NCBI GenBank assembly: GCA_024803745.1
Contig: JANJXV010000099.1
Location: 1,550,001 to 1,614,000, forward strand
DNA: 64,000 bases
Source: Megascapheus bottae
Lineage: Eukaryota; Chordata; Mammalia; Rodentia; Geomyidae
Direction of reading: 5' to 3'
Shown here: positions 50,880-61,109 of the stretch, piece by piece
How the letters are laid out: every line of letters begins with the position of its first letter
How positions within the stretch are numbered: the first letter of the stretch is position 1
Translations under genes and position numbers: made by a program
The notes under the pieces: generated by a model
Told to the model about the DNA's origin: nothing
The model's input: the letters and a program-made list of their open reading frames with translations, nothing else
The model's database searches: none

Positions 50880-51076
50880 CCCTTGGCCTGTGGCTCAGGA
50901 AGAAGAAAGATGTTGCTGTGCTGTTGCCAAAGGTCAGGAGGCTCGGATCTCAGGCATGAGAGATATGGATGTGTCACTTGAAGAAGTAGATGCTGGATCA
51001 GGGCCAAGACAAAATTCCAGTATATCAGGCATTTCTCTAGGAAGAAAGCCAGGAAACTCCAGGGAAACTCAGATGA
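50880..51076 (+). pseudogene. Possible first exon of the Ral-GDS-like relic (uncertain)
   Basis: On the plus strand a frame stays open through a Cys-rich start (EEERCCCAVAKGQ) up to cagatgag followed by gtatat, a plausible splice donor at about 51076. The same frame and donor-like site (ccagatgag followed by gtaaa) are visible on the minus strand of array spacers S2-S4. It lies about 60 bases 5' of the REM-like segment on the same strand. The link to the downstream exons is inferred from position only. Confidence 0.3.
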
Positions 51077-51899
51077 GGTATATTGAGAGGAAACCTATTT
51101 GAACCCATCATCCTGCCCACAAACTACAACCTTCTTGTGTGCTTTCAAGTGACTATACTGAGATTAGAGTGTGTCATTTCCAATCTACTCTATACCAATT
51201 CCTCAGTGTGAAGTGTGGTCCCATTCCTACGTTTGAAATATCCACTGTTTTGCCAATACAGTGTGATGGTAAGTCAGCTCAGACTCTGAATGAGCCTTGT
51301 AACCTATGGATCCTGGAGGAAGGCCTGTTGGAGATGCTGCTGACAAAGCTGATCCCTGCCTACCAGAGAGGTGATCTCTTTTATGTGGGAAACTTCCTGC
51401 ACAATTTCAAATAGTGGAGGACAATGTAGTAGTTGCTGGAAATTCTCTTGAAAAAGTGAGTGTTCCCCCTCCAAACCCACGTTTGCTCACCACTCCTGGC
51501 CAAGTCTTGGAATACTTGGCTCCTCTCTGAGCCTGTTTGTTTCACGGGGGTGTTCACAGGCGAGCTAAGCATGATACAAGTGCACAAACTACTTTATTAT
51601 GACTGGGACACCATGCCATTTCATTTCCCTCACAAGCTACTGGAGTCTCAACAGTGTGCTTACTGAGAAGTTGGATTTCAGGCATGAGTAAGTGGCTCCC
51701 AACTGCAGCCCTCACCTAGGTGACATCCTAGGAAATCCCATTTCCCAGTAAGAAATGAGGTGTCAGTACTAATGGCAGAGGCCTGTGAAATACTGGAGTC
51801 AGAGGAAAAGCTGGGGGCTGAATCACTTTTGAGCCATCAGGGAGGGATTGTGATAGCTTTGCCTGTTAGAACCTGAAAGCATTTACATTTTGGTGTGTG

Positions 51900-52120
51900 G
51901 TCTAGTGCTGACACTTGAAACTGAACCCAGGTCTAAATGCCATCCGTTTGGTGTTCAAAAATTAGCACTGTACCATTTGAGTCATAGGTCAAGTTCTGGC
52001 TTTTTGCTGCCTAATTGAAGACAAGTGCCTTTAGATTTTACTGACTAGACTGGCTTTCCACTGTGATCTTCAGAGCTCAGCCTGCTGGGTGGCTAAGATT
52101 AGAGCAATGAGCATTTAGTT
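51900..52120 (-). repeat. SINE (ID/B1 composite), decayed
   Basis: Complements of arm (gaaactgaacccaggtc, accatttgagtcatagg) and B1 head (gatcttcagagctcagcctgctggg). Confidence 0.65.
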
Positions 52121-53044
52121 CTTTATTTAGAGCATTCACTTATTGATTTATTTAGAGCATTTACTTAGTTAATTTAAGGTGCGTTTACTTTGGACAGATG
52201 CATAGAGGCCTCTCTCAGAAGCTTCTGGAAGTGGGGTGTAAAAGTCATCCTGTTCTCGAGTGTCTCTTACACCCCTCCCAGCACATAAGTGCACATCTCT
52301 GCAGGACAGCCACAGCATTAGAATCCTGCAGGAAAGGGGCTTTGGTAAAAGGCTCAGGATGGAGAGAGAGGGCTCTCACTTTCCTTGTACCGAATGTGCC
52401 CACAGCATCATGTGTTCCATCTATACGATGTGAATGGACTTCTACCCGAGTGATTTCTACGAGTTCAAGAACTGCCACACCCTGACACAACTCAAGCTCT
52501 ATATGAGGCTCCACATGTTGGCTTTGGACCTGCTCTTCTAAAAACAAACTTTTTGACCAGCTGGAGGAATATGTGACCAGTAAGACCAAGAAAAAGTAGA
52601 AGTCCTGGTGTGGGTGCCTCAGAACCTGTGAGTAGGAAGCCCATGTGGTCTAGATATTGGTTGGCCCTTACTTCTACAGAGCTTGGCAAAATGCCCTTTA
52701 TGGGTGGTGTCAGCCAGGTAATGTCTGTCCTCTGAAAGGACTCGGGAATAAGCACTCATTAGAAAGACCCTACACCTCCTCAGTGTTCAGTCCAAACTCC
52801 AGTTCTACAGGTTCCTCCATTAGATCCTCATGGAAGTTGAGTGACACTTCAACTTGCAGAGTCCACTCTGTCCACTCTGTACCTATTTCCATTCTTAGGT
52901 TTGGGTCATCGTGTAAGAGCTTATCCTGAACTCCGGATGAAAAACCCACCAATGGAGCTGGTGACTGATGGAGACTGAGAATCATCACTGCACTCCAGAA
53001 AGCATGGGCCTTCTGTAGAAATTACCAAACAGGTTTAGAGTCCT

Positions 53045-53569
53045 ATGGATATACCTTTTGCTCTGAACCCCATGTGTGACACAGTTGAACCTGCAGATAC
53101 TATGGAGGAAGAAAAAGAGCAGCCAGATTTCCTTCCATTTCCTTTCACACTCCACCCAGAGTCAGTCCATCTGAGTCAGAGAACACTCCACTTATTGTGC
53201 AAGCTGAAGGGGCACACGCTGGGCTCATGGAAAATGTCCCCATGGGAAGCAGCAAGTGTACTCTCAATACTGGATTCATTGGAGGAAAATGAATCCATCC
53301 TCACAGAATATCCAGACCCATCCATCTCACTAAAAGAGACTCAATCTCCATTCGACAAACCAGAATCCATCCCCCTCTTAACTCAGGAAGGACATTCTGT
53401 TTCTCATGAGGAAGGAGACCCTTCTGAGGACTCGGAAGTAGAATTACTGTCTGAAGGCAACTTGGAGGCCAGTCTGGATTTAGAGCTTCCCTGTCCCCTT
53501 CCTAAAAAGACGCCTCTTTATCCTGCTCTCATGATTCTTGTCAAGTATTCATTGTATTTACTTTGCTAA
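53045..53569 (+). pseudogene. Open acidic Pro/Ser/Glu-rich frame, 174 residues
   Basis: Open frame starting at a possible ATG, with many Glu, Ser and Pro and no recognisable domain. It lies 3' of the REM-like segments, and Ral-GDS family members often have an acidic, proline-rich linker between REM and CDC25 domains, so it may be that linker. It ends with a hydrophobic stretch (YPALMILVKYSLYLLC) that looks like read-through into non-coding sequence. It could be a chance frame. Confidence 0.35.
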
Positions 53570-53984
53570 CTATTAAACTCTCATTGTTAATATTATGGTG
53601 TGCAGTTCTTCAGTGCTTATTATACTGTGTTTTATTTTCCACTTATAATGTGAGACCTCAGACACATAGGTCCTGGGTGGGCCAAAAACCAGACAGGTCT
53701 GGTCCCATAGAAGACAACCTTACTGGATATACAGGGAACTATGAAATGCATGGAATCACCAGGAATCCAGGGCAGGCCTCCATGGAAAGACAAGTCAGCT
53801 ACCAAAGCTTAAGGACAGAGCAGATGCCTGGAAATGTGTTTTGTCAATCGGGAGAAGTGCCAGAGTAACTGTAATATTATGTGGGACTCTGTTCTATGAG
53901 TTCAAGTCTGATTATATATCCATTGTGCTTTGTACAAATATTTAAGAAAATTAAAACTCCACAATAGCATCAAAAATCTACTTT
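53570..53984. other. No recognised feature
   Basis: AT-rich flank of the Ral-GDS-like relic; an AATATT-rich stretch but no convincing repeat. Confidence 0.5.
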
Positions 53985-54180
53985 GGCTTTTAATGTTGCC
54001 TAGTTGTAGAGTGCTCGCCTAGTATACAAAAAGACCTTGATTCAATTCCTCGACACTGCATACACAGAAAAAGCAGATGGGGCACTGTTGCTCAGGTGTA
54101 AGAGTGCCACCCTTGAACAAATGTGGCCAAGGACAGTTCCTGGTCCCTCAGGCAAGCCCAGGACTAGCCAAACAAGAAAT
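53985..54180 (+). repeat. ID-type SINE
   Basis: Head cctagttgtagagtgctcgc, box B-like gattcaattcc and arm ggggcactgttgctcagg with decayed 3' end. Confidence 0.8.
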
Positions 54181-54289
54181 CATACCATTTTCCACACATT
54201 TGGAATAAATCTGTTTTATCTAACGCTACTTCTTTTTTGCCAGTCCAGGGTGTGTGCCACCAAGCCAAACTACTGGCCCCCAACCTTAC

Positions 54290-54755
54290 TATTTTTAATC
54301 ATTTAATTTTTTTACATAATCATATTTCATGCTGTCTGTATTAATACCATAAACAGTATGCTTAGTGTAATAATGTTAAAGGTAAAACATAAGAAATTAA
54401 TAACTAAAATTCCTTTTATATTAGTTTTATAGCATTACTACAATTTTATGAGAAAAATTACTTAGAATGTTTATTTTAGAGTTCAAGTAATCCATTTTGA
54501 TAAATATATCAACCTACATCATTTATTTGAACACATTTTAAACTATTTTTTTCAGGAATGAAAATACATATATATTTGTTGTAAATGAAATTTATGACTT
54601 GGGGGGAAGGGAAAGAGAAAACGGGGGAGGGGGTAACAGTGTTTACAAGAAATGTACTCATTACATATGTAACAGCAATCTCTTTGTATATCACCTTGAA
54701 CAACAAATTTTTTGAAAAGTACAATAAGTTTAAATGTCTACTTTGGGCAGAATTT
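54290..54755. other. AT-rich sequence with dispersed-repeat similarity
   Basis: The part at about 54595-54715 (G-rich block, then aagaaatgtactcattacatatgtaac) resembles a segment at about 61255-61350, so both are probably pieces of one dispersed repeat, perhaps an old retrotransposon 3' end. The remainder shows nothing. Confidence 0.45.
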
Positions 54756-54960
54756 TTTTTGCCAGTACTGGGCTTAGACTCAGGACCTGAGCACGATCCT
54801 TGTTTTTGTTTTTGTTTATTCTTAAGGCGCAAGTTCTATCACATGTGCCACAGCACCACTTTTATCTTTTTTTATCAATGTTGTGCTGAGGAATTGAACT
54901 TGGGTCTTGATTCATGCTCGGCAAGAACGCTTCCACTAGGCTTAACTTATGGCCCCAGTG
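54756..54960 (-). repeat. ID-type SINE
   Basis: Complement of arm and head: gactcaggacctgagcacg, gccacagcaccacttttatc, gaggaattgaacttgggtc. Confidence 0.8.
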
Positions 54961-55044
54961 GGAAGGAAGTTTTCCATAAAATATGTAGGAAATATGTACA
55001 CTAAGGAAAAGCCATCAAAAATAGAAGAAAAATTATATACTTAG

Positions 55045-55205
55045 ATAACAACATGCCAGTATTATGGCCGATCTCTGTAATTCTAGCTTCAAGAGTGGCC
55101 TATTTGGACCGGGAGTTGGCTGGCTGAAGTAAAGTGCTATCCTTGAGCAAGCCCTAGGATAGTGCTCTGGCCATGAGTTGAAGCCATAGGACATGCAAAA
55201 AATAA
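55045..55205 (+). repeat. SINE, decayed composite
   Basis: Head ccgatctctgtaattctagc and arm aaagtgctatccttgagcaag with an A-rich tail. Confidence 0.6.
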
Positions 55206-55214
55206 TAATTTAAT

Positions 55215-55450
55215 GCCCGTGACTGGTGGCTCACTCTGATAATTCTAGCTACCCTGGAGGATCGAGGTTCAAAGACGGCCCAGGCATAAAAATCTGTGAG
55301 AATCTTATTTCCAAATAATCCAGAAAATTCAAAATGAAAATGTGCCTCAAGTGGTAGAGCTCTTGCCTTGAGCTGAAGAGCTTAAGGTAAACATCCAGGC
55401 CCAGAGTTCAAGCCCCATGAGTGAAAAAAAGAAAAAGAAAAAGAAAGCCC
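55215..55450 (+). repeat. B1-type/ID composite SINE
   Basis: Head gactggtggctcactctgat, then gctaccctggaggatcgagg, arm gtgcctcaagtggtagagc and cagagttcaagccccatgag with A-rich tail. Confidence 0.85.
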
Positions 55451-55457
55451 TTATCCA

Positions 55458-55545
55458 AGGCTGGAGTGCACACTAGTGGTAGTTTGCTTGCCTAGTATGC
55501 ACAAAGCCCTGTGTTCAATTACTCTGTACCACTTACACTAAAAAA
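55458..55545 (+). repeat. ID-type SINE, truncated
   Basis: Head gcacactagtggtagtttgc and gtgttcaattactctgtacc; 3' arm replaced by the next SINE. Confidence 0.75.
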
Positions 55546-55746
55546 AGCTGGAAATGATCTCAGAAGGTTGGGTTCTGAGGATCACAGTTCAATGCCAGGC
55601 CAGACACTAAAGTCCATGAAACTGTTACTTCCACTTAAGCACCAGAAAACCAGAAGTGACAATGTGGCTCAAGGTGTTTAAGGTTGTAGCCTTGAGCTGA
55701 AGAGCCCAGGGACACTGCCCAGGTGCACATTTAAAGTCTTACAACC

Positions 55747-55748
<2 letters not shown>
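55546..55748 (+). repeat. B1-type/ID composite SINE
   Basis: Begins inside the B1 head (ggttctgaggatcacagttc) and runs through the arm (gacaatgtggctcaagg). Its tail has expanded to the GA tract. Confidence 0.78.
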
Positions 55749-55814
<66 letters not shown>

Positions 55815-55930
55815 GAGACAGAGAGAGAGAGAGACAGAGAGAGAGAGACAGAGACAGAGAGAGACAGAGAGACAGAGAGACAGACAGGCAGACAGACAGA
55901 GACAGACAGACAGAGAGACAGAGACAGAGA
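55749..55930 (+). repeat. (GA)n / (CAGA)n microsatellite
   Basis: GA units followed by CAGA and CAGACAGA units, grown at the 3' end of a SINE as at 42614. Confidence 0.93.
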
Positions 55931-55939
55931 CATCAAACA

Positions 55940-56180
55940 GTCAGGCACTGCTGGCTGAAGCGTGTAATTCTACCTACTATGGAGGCTGAGATTGGAGGAT
56001 CTTGGTTCAAAGCCCAAAGCCAGCCTGGACACATATGTTTGTGAGACTTACATCACCAATTAACTACCAGAAATCAAAAATGGAGCTGTAGAGGAAGAGC
56101 GCTAGCCTTGAGCTGAAGAGGTCAGGGACAGTCCAGGCCCAAAGTCCAAGCAACATGACGAATCAATAATAAAAAAAAGA
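55940..56180 (+). repeat. B1-type/ID composite SINE
   Basis: Head ggcactgctggctgaagcgtg, ggaggctgagattggagg, arm gctagccttgagctgaagag and an A-rich tail. Confidence 0.85.
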
Positions 56181-56211
56181 AGATAGCTAATAGTATTGAT
56201 GAATAATTTTG

Positions 56212-56400
56212 GGCTGGGAGTTTGGCCTAGTGGTAGAGTGCTTGCCTAGCATGCACGAAGACCTGGGTTCAATTCCTCAATATCACATACATAGAAAAAT
56301 GCTAGAAGTGGTGCTGAGGCTGAAGTGGTAGAGCCCTAGCCTTGAGAAAATATAAGGACAGTGCTTAGTCCCTTAGTTCAAGGCCAGGACTGGCCAAATC
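56212..56400 (+). repeat. ID-type SINE, well preserved
   Basis: Close to the consensus that can be read from this window: ctgggagtttggcctagtgg with A box, gggttcaattcc with B box, then the arm ggtgctgaggctgaagtgg. Confidence 0.88.
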
Positions 56401-56490
56401 AAAAGTAGTAGAGCACTGGCATTGAACTGAAGATCTGAGGAACAGCCCAGGCACAGAGTTCAAGCACCGCAAACAACAACAACAAAATCT
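56401..56490 (+). repeat. SINE arm fragment
   Basis: gtagagcactggcattgaac and acagagttcaagcacc with a CAA-rich tail, without a head. Confidence 0.7.
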
Positions 56491-56834
56491 ATGAAATGGC
56501 AGTGGTGGTTTTAAGCTAAGCAAAAATAGACTAGAAATTGGTAAAATACATATTTGTGTGTAAGCAAAATAGCCAGACTTATGCATTAGAACAGGATAGC
56601 AACTTGAAAAAAAAATTTGTTTTCCATCTCACTAGGTCCTGTCTCTTAATTTATTCAAGTAAGTAAAATGCTGGGTTTTATAATCATTCCTCTGTATATT
56701 AGAAAATCATAATATCTCTCATTAACCAACAAAGACCAGGAACTGGGGCTTCGTTCAAATGGCAGAGTTTCAGGCAAGAGAAGAAAAAATTGAAGTAAGA
56801 ACTTGAAGTTCTTGATCCAGAACCTGCATAGTAA

Positions 56835-57065
56835 CAGAGCAGCAGCCTGGTGATGATACCTCACACCTATAATCTTAGCTACTCAGGAGGCTAAGATCTG
56901 AGAATCAAAGTTTAAAGCCAGCCAAAGTACCCAGTTAACTGCCAGAAAAACCAGAAGTGGCACTGTGGCTCACAGGATTAAAGCACTAGCCTTGAGCTGA
57001 AGAGCTCAGGGACAGTGCCCAGGCCCAGAGTTCAAGCCCCACAATTGACAAAAATCAAACAAGCA
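56835..57065 (+). repeat. B1-type/ID composite SINE
   Basis: Head ataatcttagctactcagg, arm agtggcactgtggctcacag and cagagttcaagccccac, A-rich tail. Confidence 0.87.
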
Positions 57066-57269
57066 AACAAAACTCACAAAGAAGCCTGCAGACCACAGTG
57101 GTTCTGCTAAGTCTCTTCTCTATGGGGATCAGGAAACATTTCACTTTTTCTGTCTCTTCCCATCTCAACATTCATACTAAAATAAGACTGTGTTGAAAGT
57201 TTCAATTTATAAAAATGTTTTTCATGAAGCACCCTGAAATATTCATCGCTTATATCTCAGTTGAAGATA

Positions 57270-57370
57270 GTTGATTTGGGGCTGCATTGGTAGAGTGCTA
57301 GCCTTGAGCAGAAAAGGTCAGGGATAGAGCTGAAGCACTCAGTTGAAGACCCAGTGCCAACACACAAAAG
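57270..57370 (+). repeat. SINE arm fragment
   Basis: ggggctgcattggtagagtg and gccttgagcagaaaagg; head missing. Confidence 0.7.
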
Positions 57371-57467
57371 AAATTATGCACTTTATACATATTTTCTAAT
57401 TTCTTAATGAATTTTTCAGTCTGTATAAATATAAGGTACATTCCTTGTTACTTAAGTAAGATTGCTC

Positions 57468-57668
57468 TTTTTTTTCTTTTTGCCAGTCCTACGGCTTGGA
57501 CTCAGGGCCTAGACATTTTCATTGGACTCGCTTGCCCAAGGTGAGTGCTCTGCCTCTTGAAACACAGCGCCACTTCTAGCTTTTTTCTGAATATGCGGTA
57601 CCGGTGAATAGAACCTAGGTCTTCATGCATTCTAAGTGAGCACTCTACCATTAGGCTACATTCCCAGG
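57468..57668 (-). repeat. ID-type SINE
   Basis: T-rich start, then complements of arm (ggactcagggcctagac, aacacagcgccacttctagc) and head (atagaacctaggtc, actctaccattaggc). Confidence 0.83.
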
Positions 57669-57815
57669 CAGTGAGATTCCTCTTATAGTCATTGTATGTT
57701 CACAGAGTTTGATCTCACACACTGTAGGGCCCTGGTTGGCTTTGACCTGTGATCCTAAGCCCTGAGCCTCCTAAGTAGCTGAAATTAAGTTGTGAGCCAG
57801 CATGATGGCTTCCAT
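57669..57815 (-). repeat. B1-type SINE fragment
   Basis: Complement of the head: gccctgagcctcctaagtagc and gtgagccagca. Confidence 0.65.
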
Positions 57816-57844
57816 TCTTTTTTCTACAAAAATATATGTAGTTA

Positions 57845-58970
57845 TCTAAAATATATCTATAGCTGAAAAAAATGAATCTCTCCCAAACAAATCTTCAAAG
57901 AAACAACCATCCTATTAAAAGGTGGGCTAAAGACTTAAAAGAGTATTCTCTGAAGAAAAAATTAAAATGGGCTTTAGACACATGAAGAAATGCTCCATAT
58001 CTCTAGCAATAAGGGAAATGAAAATCAAAACAACTTTGAGATTCCACCTGACTCCAGTCAGAATGGCCATTATCAAAAAATCTAATAAGAGATACTGGTG
58101 GGGAAGTGACCAGGTGGGATCACACCTACACTGTTGGTGTGAGTGTAAACTCGTTCAACCACTAGGGAAAGCAGTGTGGTGGTTCCTCAAAAGACTGAAC
58201 ATAGAGCTCCCCTATGATCCAGCAAATCCACTACTTGGCATCTACCCAATTGTCCAGAAAAAAGGACATACTAAAGCCACTACCACAATGAATCTCATTG
58301 CAGCACTATTTACCATAGCAAAGATATGAAACCAACCCAGATGCCACTCAGTAGATGACTGAATCAAGAAGATGTGGTACTTATACACAATGGAATGCTA
58401 TGCTGCCATCAGAAGGAATGACATCGCCCCATTTGTAAGGAAATGGAAAGACTTGGAAAAATTCATATTAAGTGAAGCAGCCAGACCCAAAGAAACAAGC
58501 TCAATGGTTTCCCTCATTTGTAATAATTTGTTTACATCTAGGACTCTCCTAGCAGAGGATTACAATAACTCAAAAACCTAGGTATATAAGGTCATATAGG
58601 ATGAGACTAAATGAAAGGATCTCTAGGATATGGGAACAAGAGCTATATCTTGTGTCATCGTTGCTCTTAATCTTGTGTGATTTTTGTCCTTAATCTACTA
58701 TGTTATTTCTCATCTCTTATTTTGCCCTTTGGTTAATGTCAGATTGTTACTGTATCTGATTTTTCCCTGGCATATTGTATATATGTTTATTTGTTTATGT
58801 CAAATAGGAAAGGGAATTGGGGAAACAAGATGATTGGGAAGGGGAGGGGAGAGGGAACTGGGGACAAAAACATGTGGAGTGGAATAAATGTGTGAGAAGT
58901 AATGCAGTCCACTACCTGTAAATGTAATCGTAACCCCTCTATACATTACCCTGAAAATAAAAAAGAGACT
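57845..58970 (+). mobile_element. Older L1 3' end (ORF2 C-terminus, 3' UTR, tail)
   Basis: 5'-truncated L1. The ORF2 C-terminal part includes SLAIREMKIKTTLRFHLTP and the SHLHCWCECK version of the Cys/His motif (YWWGSDQ in place of CWRGCGQ, so two Cys are lost), with a TGA at 58327-58329 and a second frame 58372-58581. A G-rich 3' UTR and AATAAA near 58956 follow. It belongs to a different, older subfamily than the array. Confidence 0.88.
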
Positions 58971-58974
58971 ATCA

Positions 58975-59045
58975 AAATATCTGTAGAAAATGAGGTTGGA
59001 TGATGGAAACAACCAGATGCCCTACTACAAAAAATGTGATACACG

Positions 59046-59101
<56 letters not shown>

Positions 59102-59675
59102 CACACACACACAATGGAATGATACATAGCCAACCGACAAGATAAAATAATGGCATTCTCGGGGAAGTGGATGAAAAGGAAAACAATCATATTAACTGAA
59201 GTAAGCCAAACTCAAAGGAACATAGGCCCAAGAGTCTCCCTCATTTGTCAAATTCAGTAGAAACCTTGGGCTCTGCTACCAGAGATTTACAATAGAACAA
59301 AATCTAGAGACATCGTGACAAATAGTATGAAACTAAATGTAAGGACCTCCAAGATAAAGAAACAAAACTCATATAATGAGTGATTGTTGTCCTTAATGAA
59401 CTATGTGATCTCTTATCTCTTTTGCTATCCCTTGGTTATATCATATTGTTACAATATTTCACCTTGTTTTCTGATATATTTCATATGTGCCTAATTGGTT
59501 ATTTGAAATTGGATAGGGAAGGGGGGAAATGAACATGAATGGGGGTAGGGGAAGGGAAATGGGGACCATATCATTACATGGGGTATCAAACTTTGAGAAG
59601 TAATGCACCTTCTATCTGGTGAATATAATGTAACCCTTCTATAAATTACAATAAATATAAATACATAAAAAGAAG
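58975..59675 (+). mobile_element. L1 3' end with internal CA expansion
   Basis: ORF2-derived sequence (gatggaaacaaccagatgccctactac) runs into a CA tract and resumes with acaatggaatgatacatagc. The 3' UTR (59240-59640) parallels that of the array L1s, including catataatgagtgattgttg and cttctatctgg, and ends in an A-rich tail. Confidence 0.85.
59041..59113 (+). repeat. (CA)n microsatellite inside an L1
   Basis: About 36 CA units with a few interruptions, placed where other L1 copies have only a short acac before aatggaat. Confidence 0.95.
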
Positions 59676-59689
59676 ATCTGCACAGAAAA

Positions 59690-60130
59690 AAATAATAATG
59701 GCATTTTTGGGGTAGTGGATGAAATTAGAGTGAATCCTGTTGAGTGAGATAAGTCAAGACCAAGGAACAAAAGGTACATGATATCCTTAATATATGGATA
59801 TTAGTTTCAAACAGTAGTAGAGCGATGATTGAATAGTTGATACCCAAAGTTCTGGACATAATTTTGGAGATATAAACATAACTACATAGACATAAAAATC
59901 TAGGATAGACTATACAATCTATAGACATGTGTTTTATTATAGATTAATCTGTATCTATGACATACAAAGACTCAGCTTAATTTTTACTATATTCTAAAAT
60001 CTATGTGCCAGTGATTGTATAGAGATTCCCTTCTTGAATACCTGTTGGTTAAACATGACATTTGAAATATGATGTAAAATTCAATGTTAATAAATTTTGT
60101 TAAAAAGAGGCTAGAGTTAAATACCCACTA
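59690..60130 (+). mobile_element. Third L1 3' end, old
   Basis: Matches the typical old L1 pattern: gtggatgaaattagagtgaat, gttgagtgagataagtcaag, catgatatccttaatatatgg. The boundaries are approximate. Confidence 0.65.
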
Positions 60131-60489
60131 ATGTACTTGCTCTAAGTGGTACAGAAATTTTCTTAATGAATCAAGGGGTTTTATTACATCTTTATGCAAT
60201 TATTTTAGTTCTGAGTGTTCTACACTCAATGATACTTCTGGAAAGATGATATAGCTGACTGTGTAGATGGTATGAAGACATACTGGCCTAAACGTAGAAT
60301 AAATCATTGGTAAGTGGCTGTTAGCTGTCCAGATTCTACTGGAATATGTGGAATGAATTTATTAAGCACAATGCAGGCTCTTAGTCAGATCAGGATCAAG
60401 ATTATGTGGTTCCATCAGATGAATGAGGAAAGATCAGAAAAATCTACTAAGATATCCAGATATACTTTTTAAACTAAGGTATCTGGACT
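60131..60489. other. No recognised feature (AT-rich)
   Basis: No frame of interest and no recognised repeat. Confidence 0.5.
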
Positions 60490-60720
60490 CCTTTTTTTTG
60501 TTTCTTGGTGGGGAGGTTGAACTTTGGACCTGGGCAAGGTCTCTTAGTTCTTTTTCCTCAAGGCTAATGCTGTACCAGTTTTAGCCACAACTCCACTTAG
60601 TTTTTGGGTGGATAAGTGGAGAGTAGAATCTTACAGTTTTTTTGTTTTCATTTTATTTGCTTGCAAAGGCTTTGAATCACCTTCTCCCTGGCTAGTAGAA
60701 TGACAATTATGACCCTCCAG
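60490..60720 (-). repeat. SINE, decayed
   Basis: T-run, then ggttgaactttggacctgggc and cctcaaggctaatgctgtacc as complement of the arm; a weak B1-like segment follows. Confidence 0.6.
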
Positions 60721-60824
60721 CGCGTGGCTAGTGATTTTTTGAAAACTGGACTTTATTCCAAATCACATAACTGGTTCCTAGCAAAGTTTTGAAGCCTGAC
60801 TTAAATGTGACAGATTTTTGTCAC

Positions 60825-60962
60825 TTGGAGACACTCTGTGCTGAACGTTAGAAATCTACCAGCTGAGTCACAGTGGCACTTCCAGTTTTTTGTTTATGTG
60901 GTGCTGAGGAATGGAATCCAGGGTTTCATACATGCTAGGCAAGCTTCATTTTCAGCCCAAGG
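60825..60962 (-). repeat. ID-type SINE fragment
   Basis: Complement: ctgagtcacagtggcacttcc, gtggtgctgaggaatggaatcc and catgctaggcaagc. Confidence 0.75.
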
Positions 60963-61109
60963 TTTTATGTTTTGTTTTTTCAGTGTTGCTGCTTCTAAGG
61001 TACTGTATGATGTTCTTTCATTTTCTTTGCTTTTTACCTCTTTTCTTCTTTTTCCCTTTAGTTTTATTCTCTGTAGTCACTGTGTTGAATTCGGGTACCC
61101 TGTGTCTTG

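Larger units (their letters stand above)
49771..51108 (-). repeat. Inverted, diverged copy of the array spacer
   Basis: The reverse complement aligns along its length with spacers S0-S4: the outer end (aaactacaacc near 51105) matches the spacer start after the L1 tail, and the inner end (atctgtttttcttgtctac near 49771) matches the spacer end. Both ID-type SINEs are present in the same relative places (about 49890-50090 and 50315-50515). No L1 borders it. It has no ATG expansion of note and many substitutions, so it is an old paralogue and not a recent member of the array. Confidence 0.85.
51139..53569 (+). pseudogene. Ral guanine nucleotide dissociation stimulator-like relic (REM part)
   Basis: The frame 51139-51414 contains EEGLLEMLLTKLIPAYQRGD followed by LFYVGNFLHNF, which resembles the start of the REM domain in Ral-GDS family proteins (the segment that precedes the CDC25 exchange domain). 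It is then cut by stops at 51412-51414 and just after. A second segment near 52430-52560 (FYPSDFYEF, LTQLKLYMRLHM, and DQLEEYV in a shifted frame) resembles the end of the same domain. No CDC25 catalytic domain was found downstream. Stops and frameshifts indicate a pseudogene. The assignment rests on pattern memory. Confidence 0.5.

Noticed and set aside
55739..55948. 69-codon Ser/Leu-rich minus-strand frame
   Set aside because: It is the complement of the GA/CAGA microsatellite.
58946..59190. Cys/Val-rich minus-strand frames
   Set aside because: They are translations of the CA microsatellite inside an L1.
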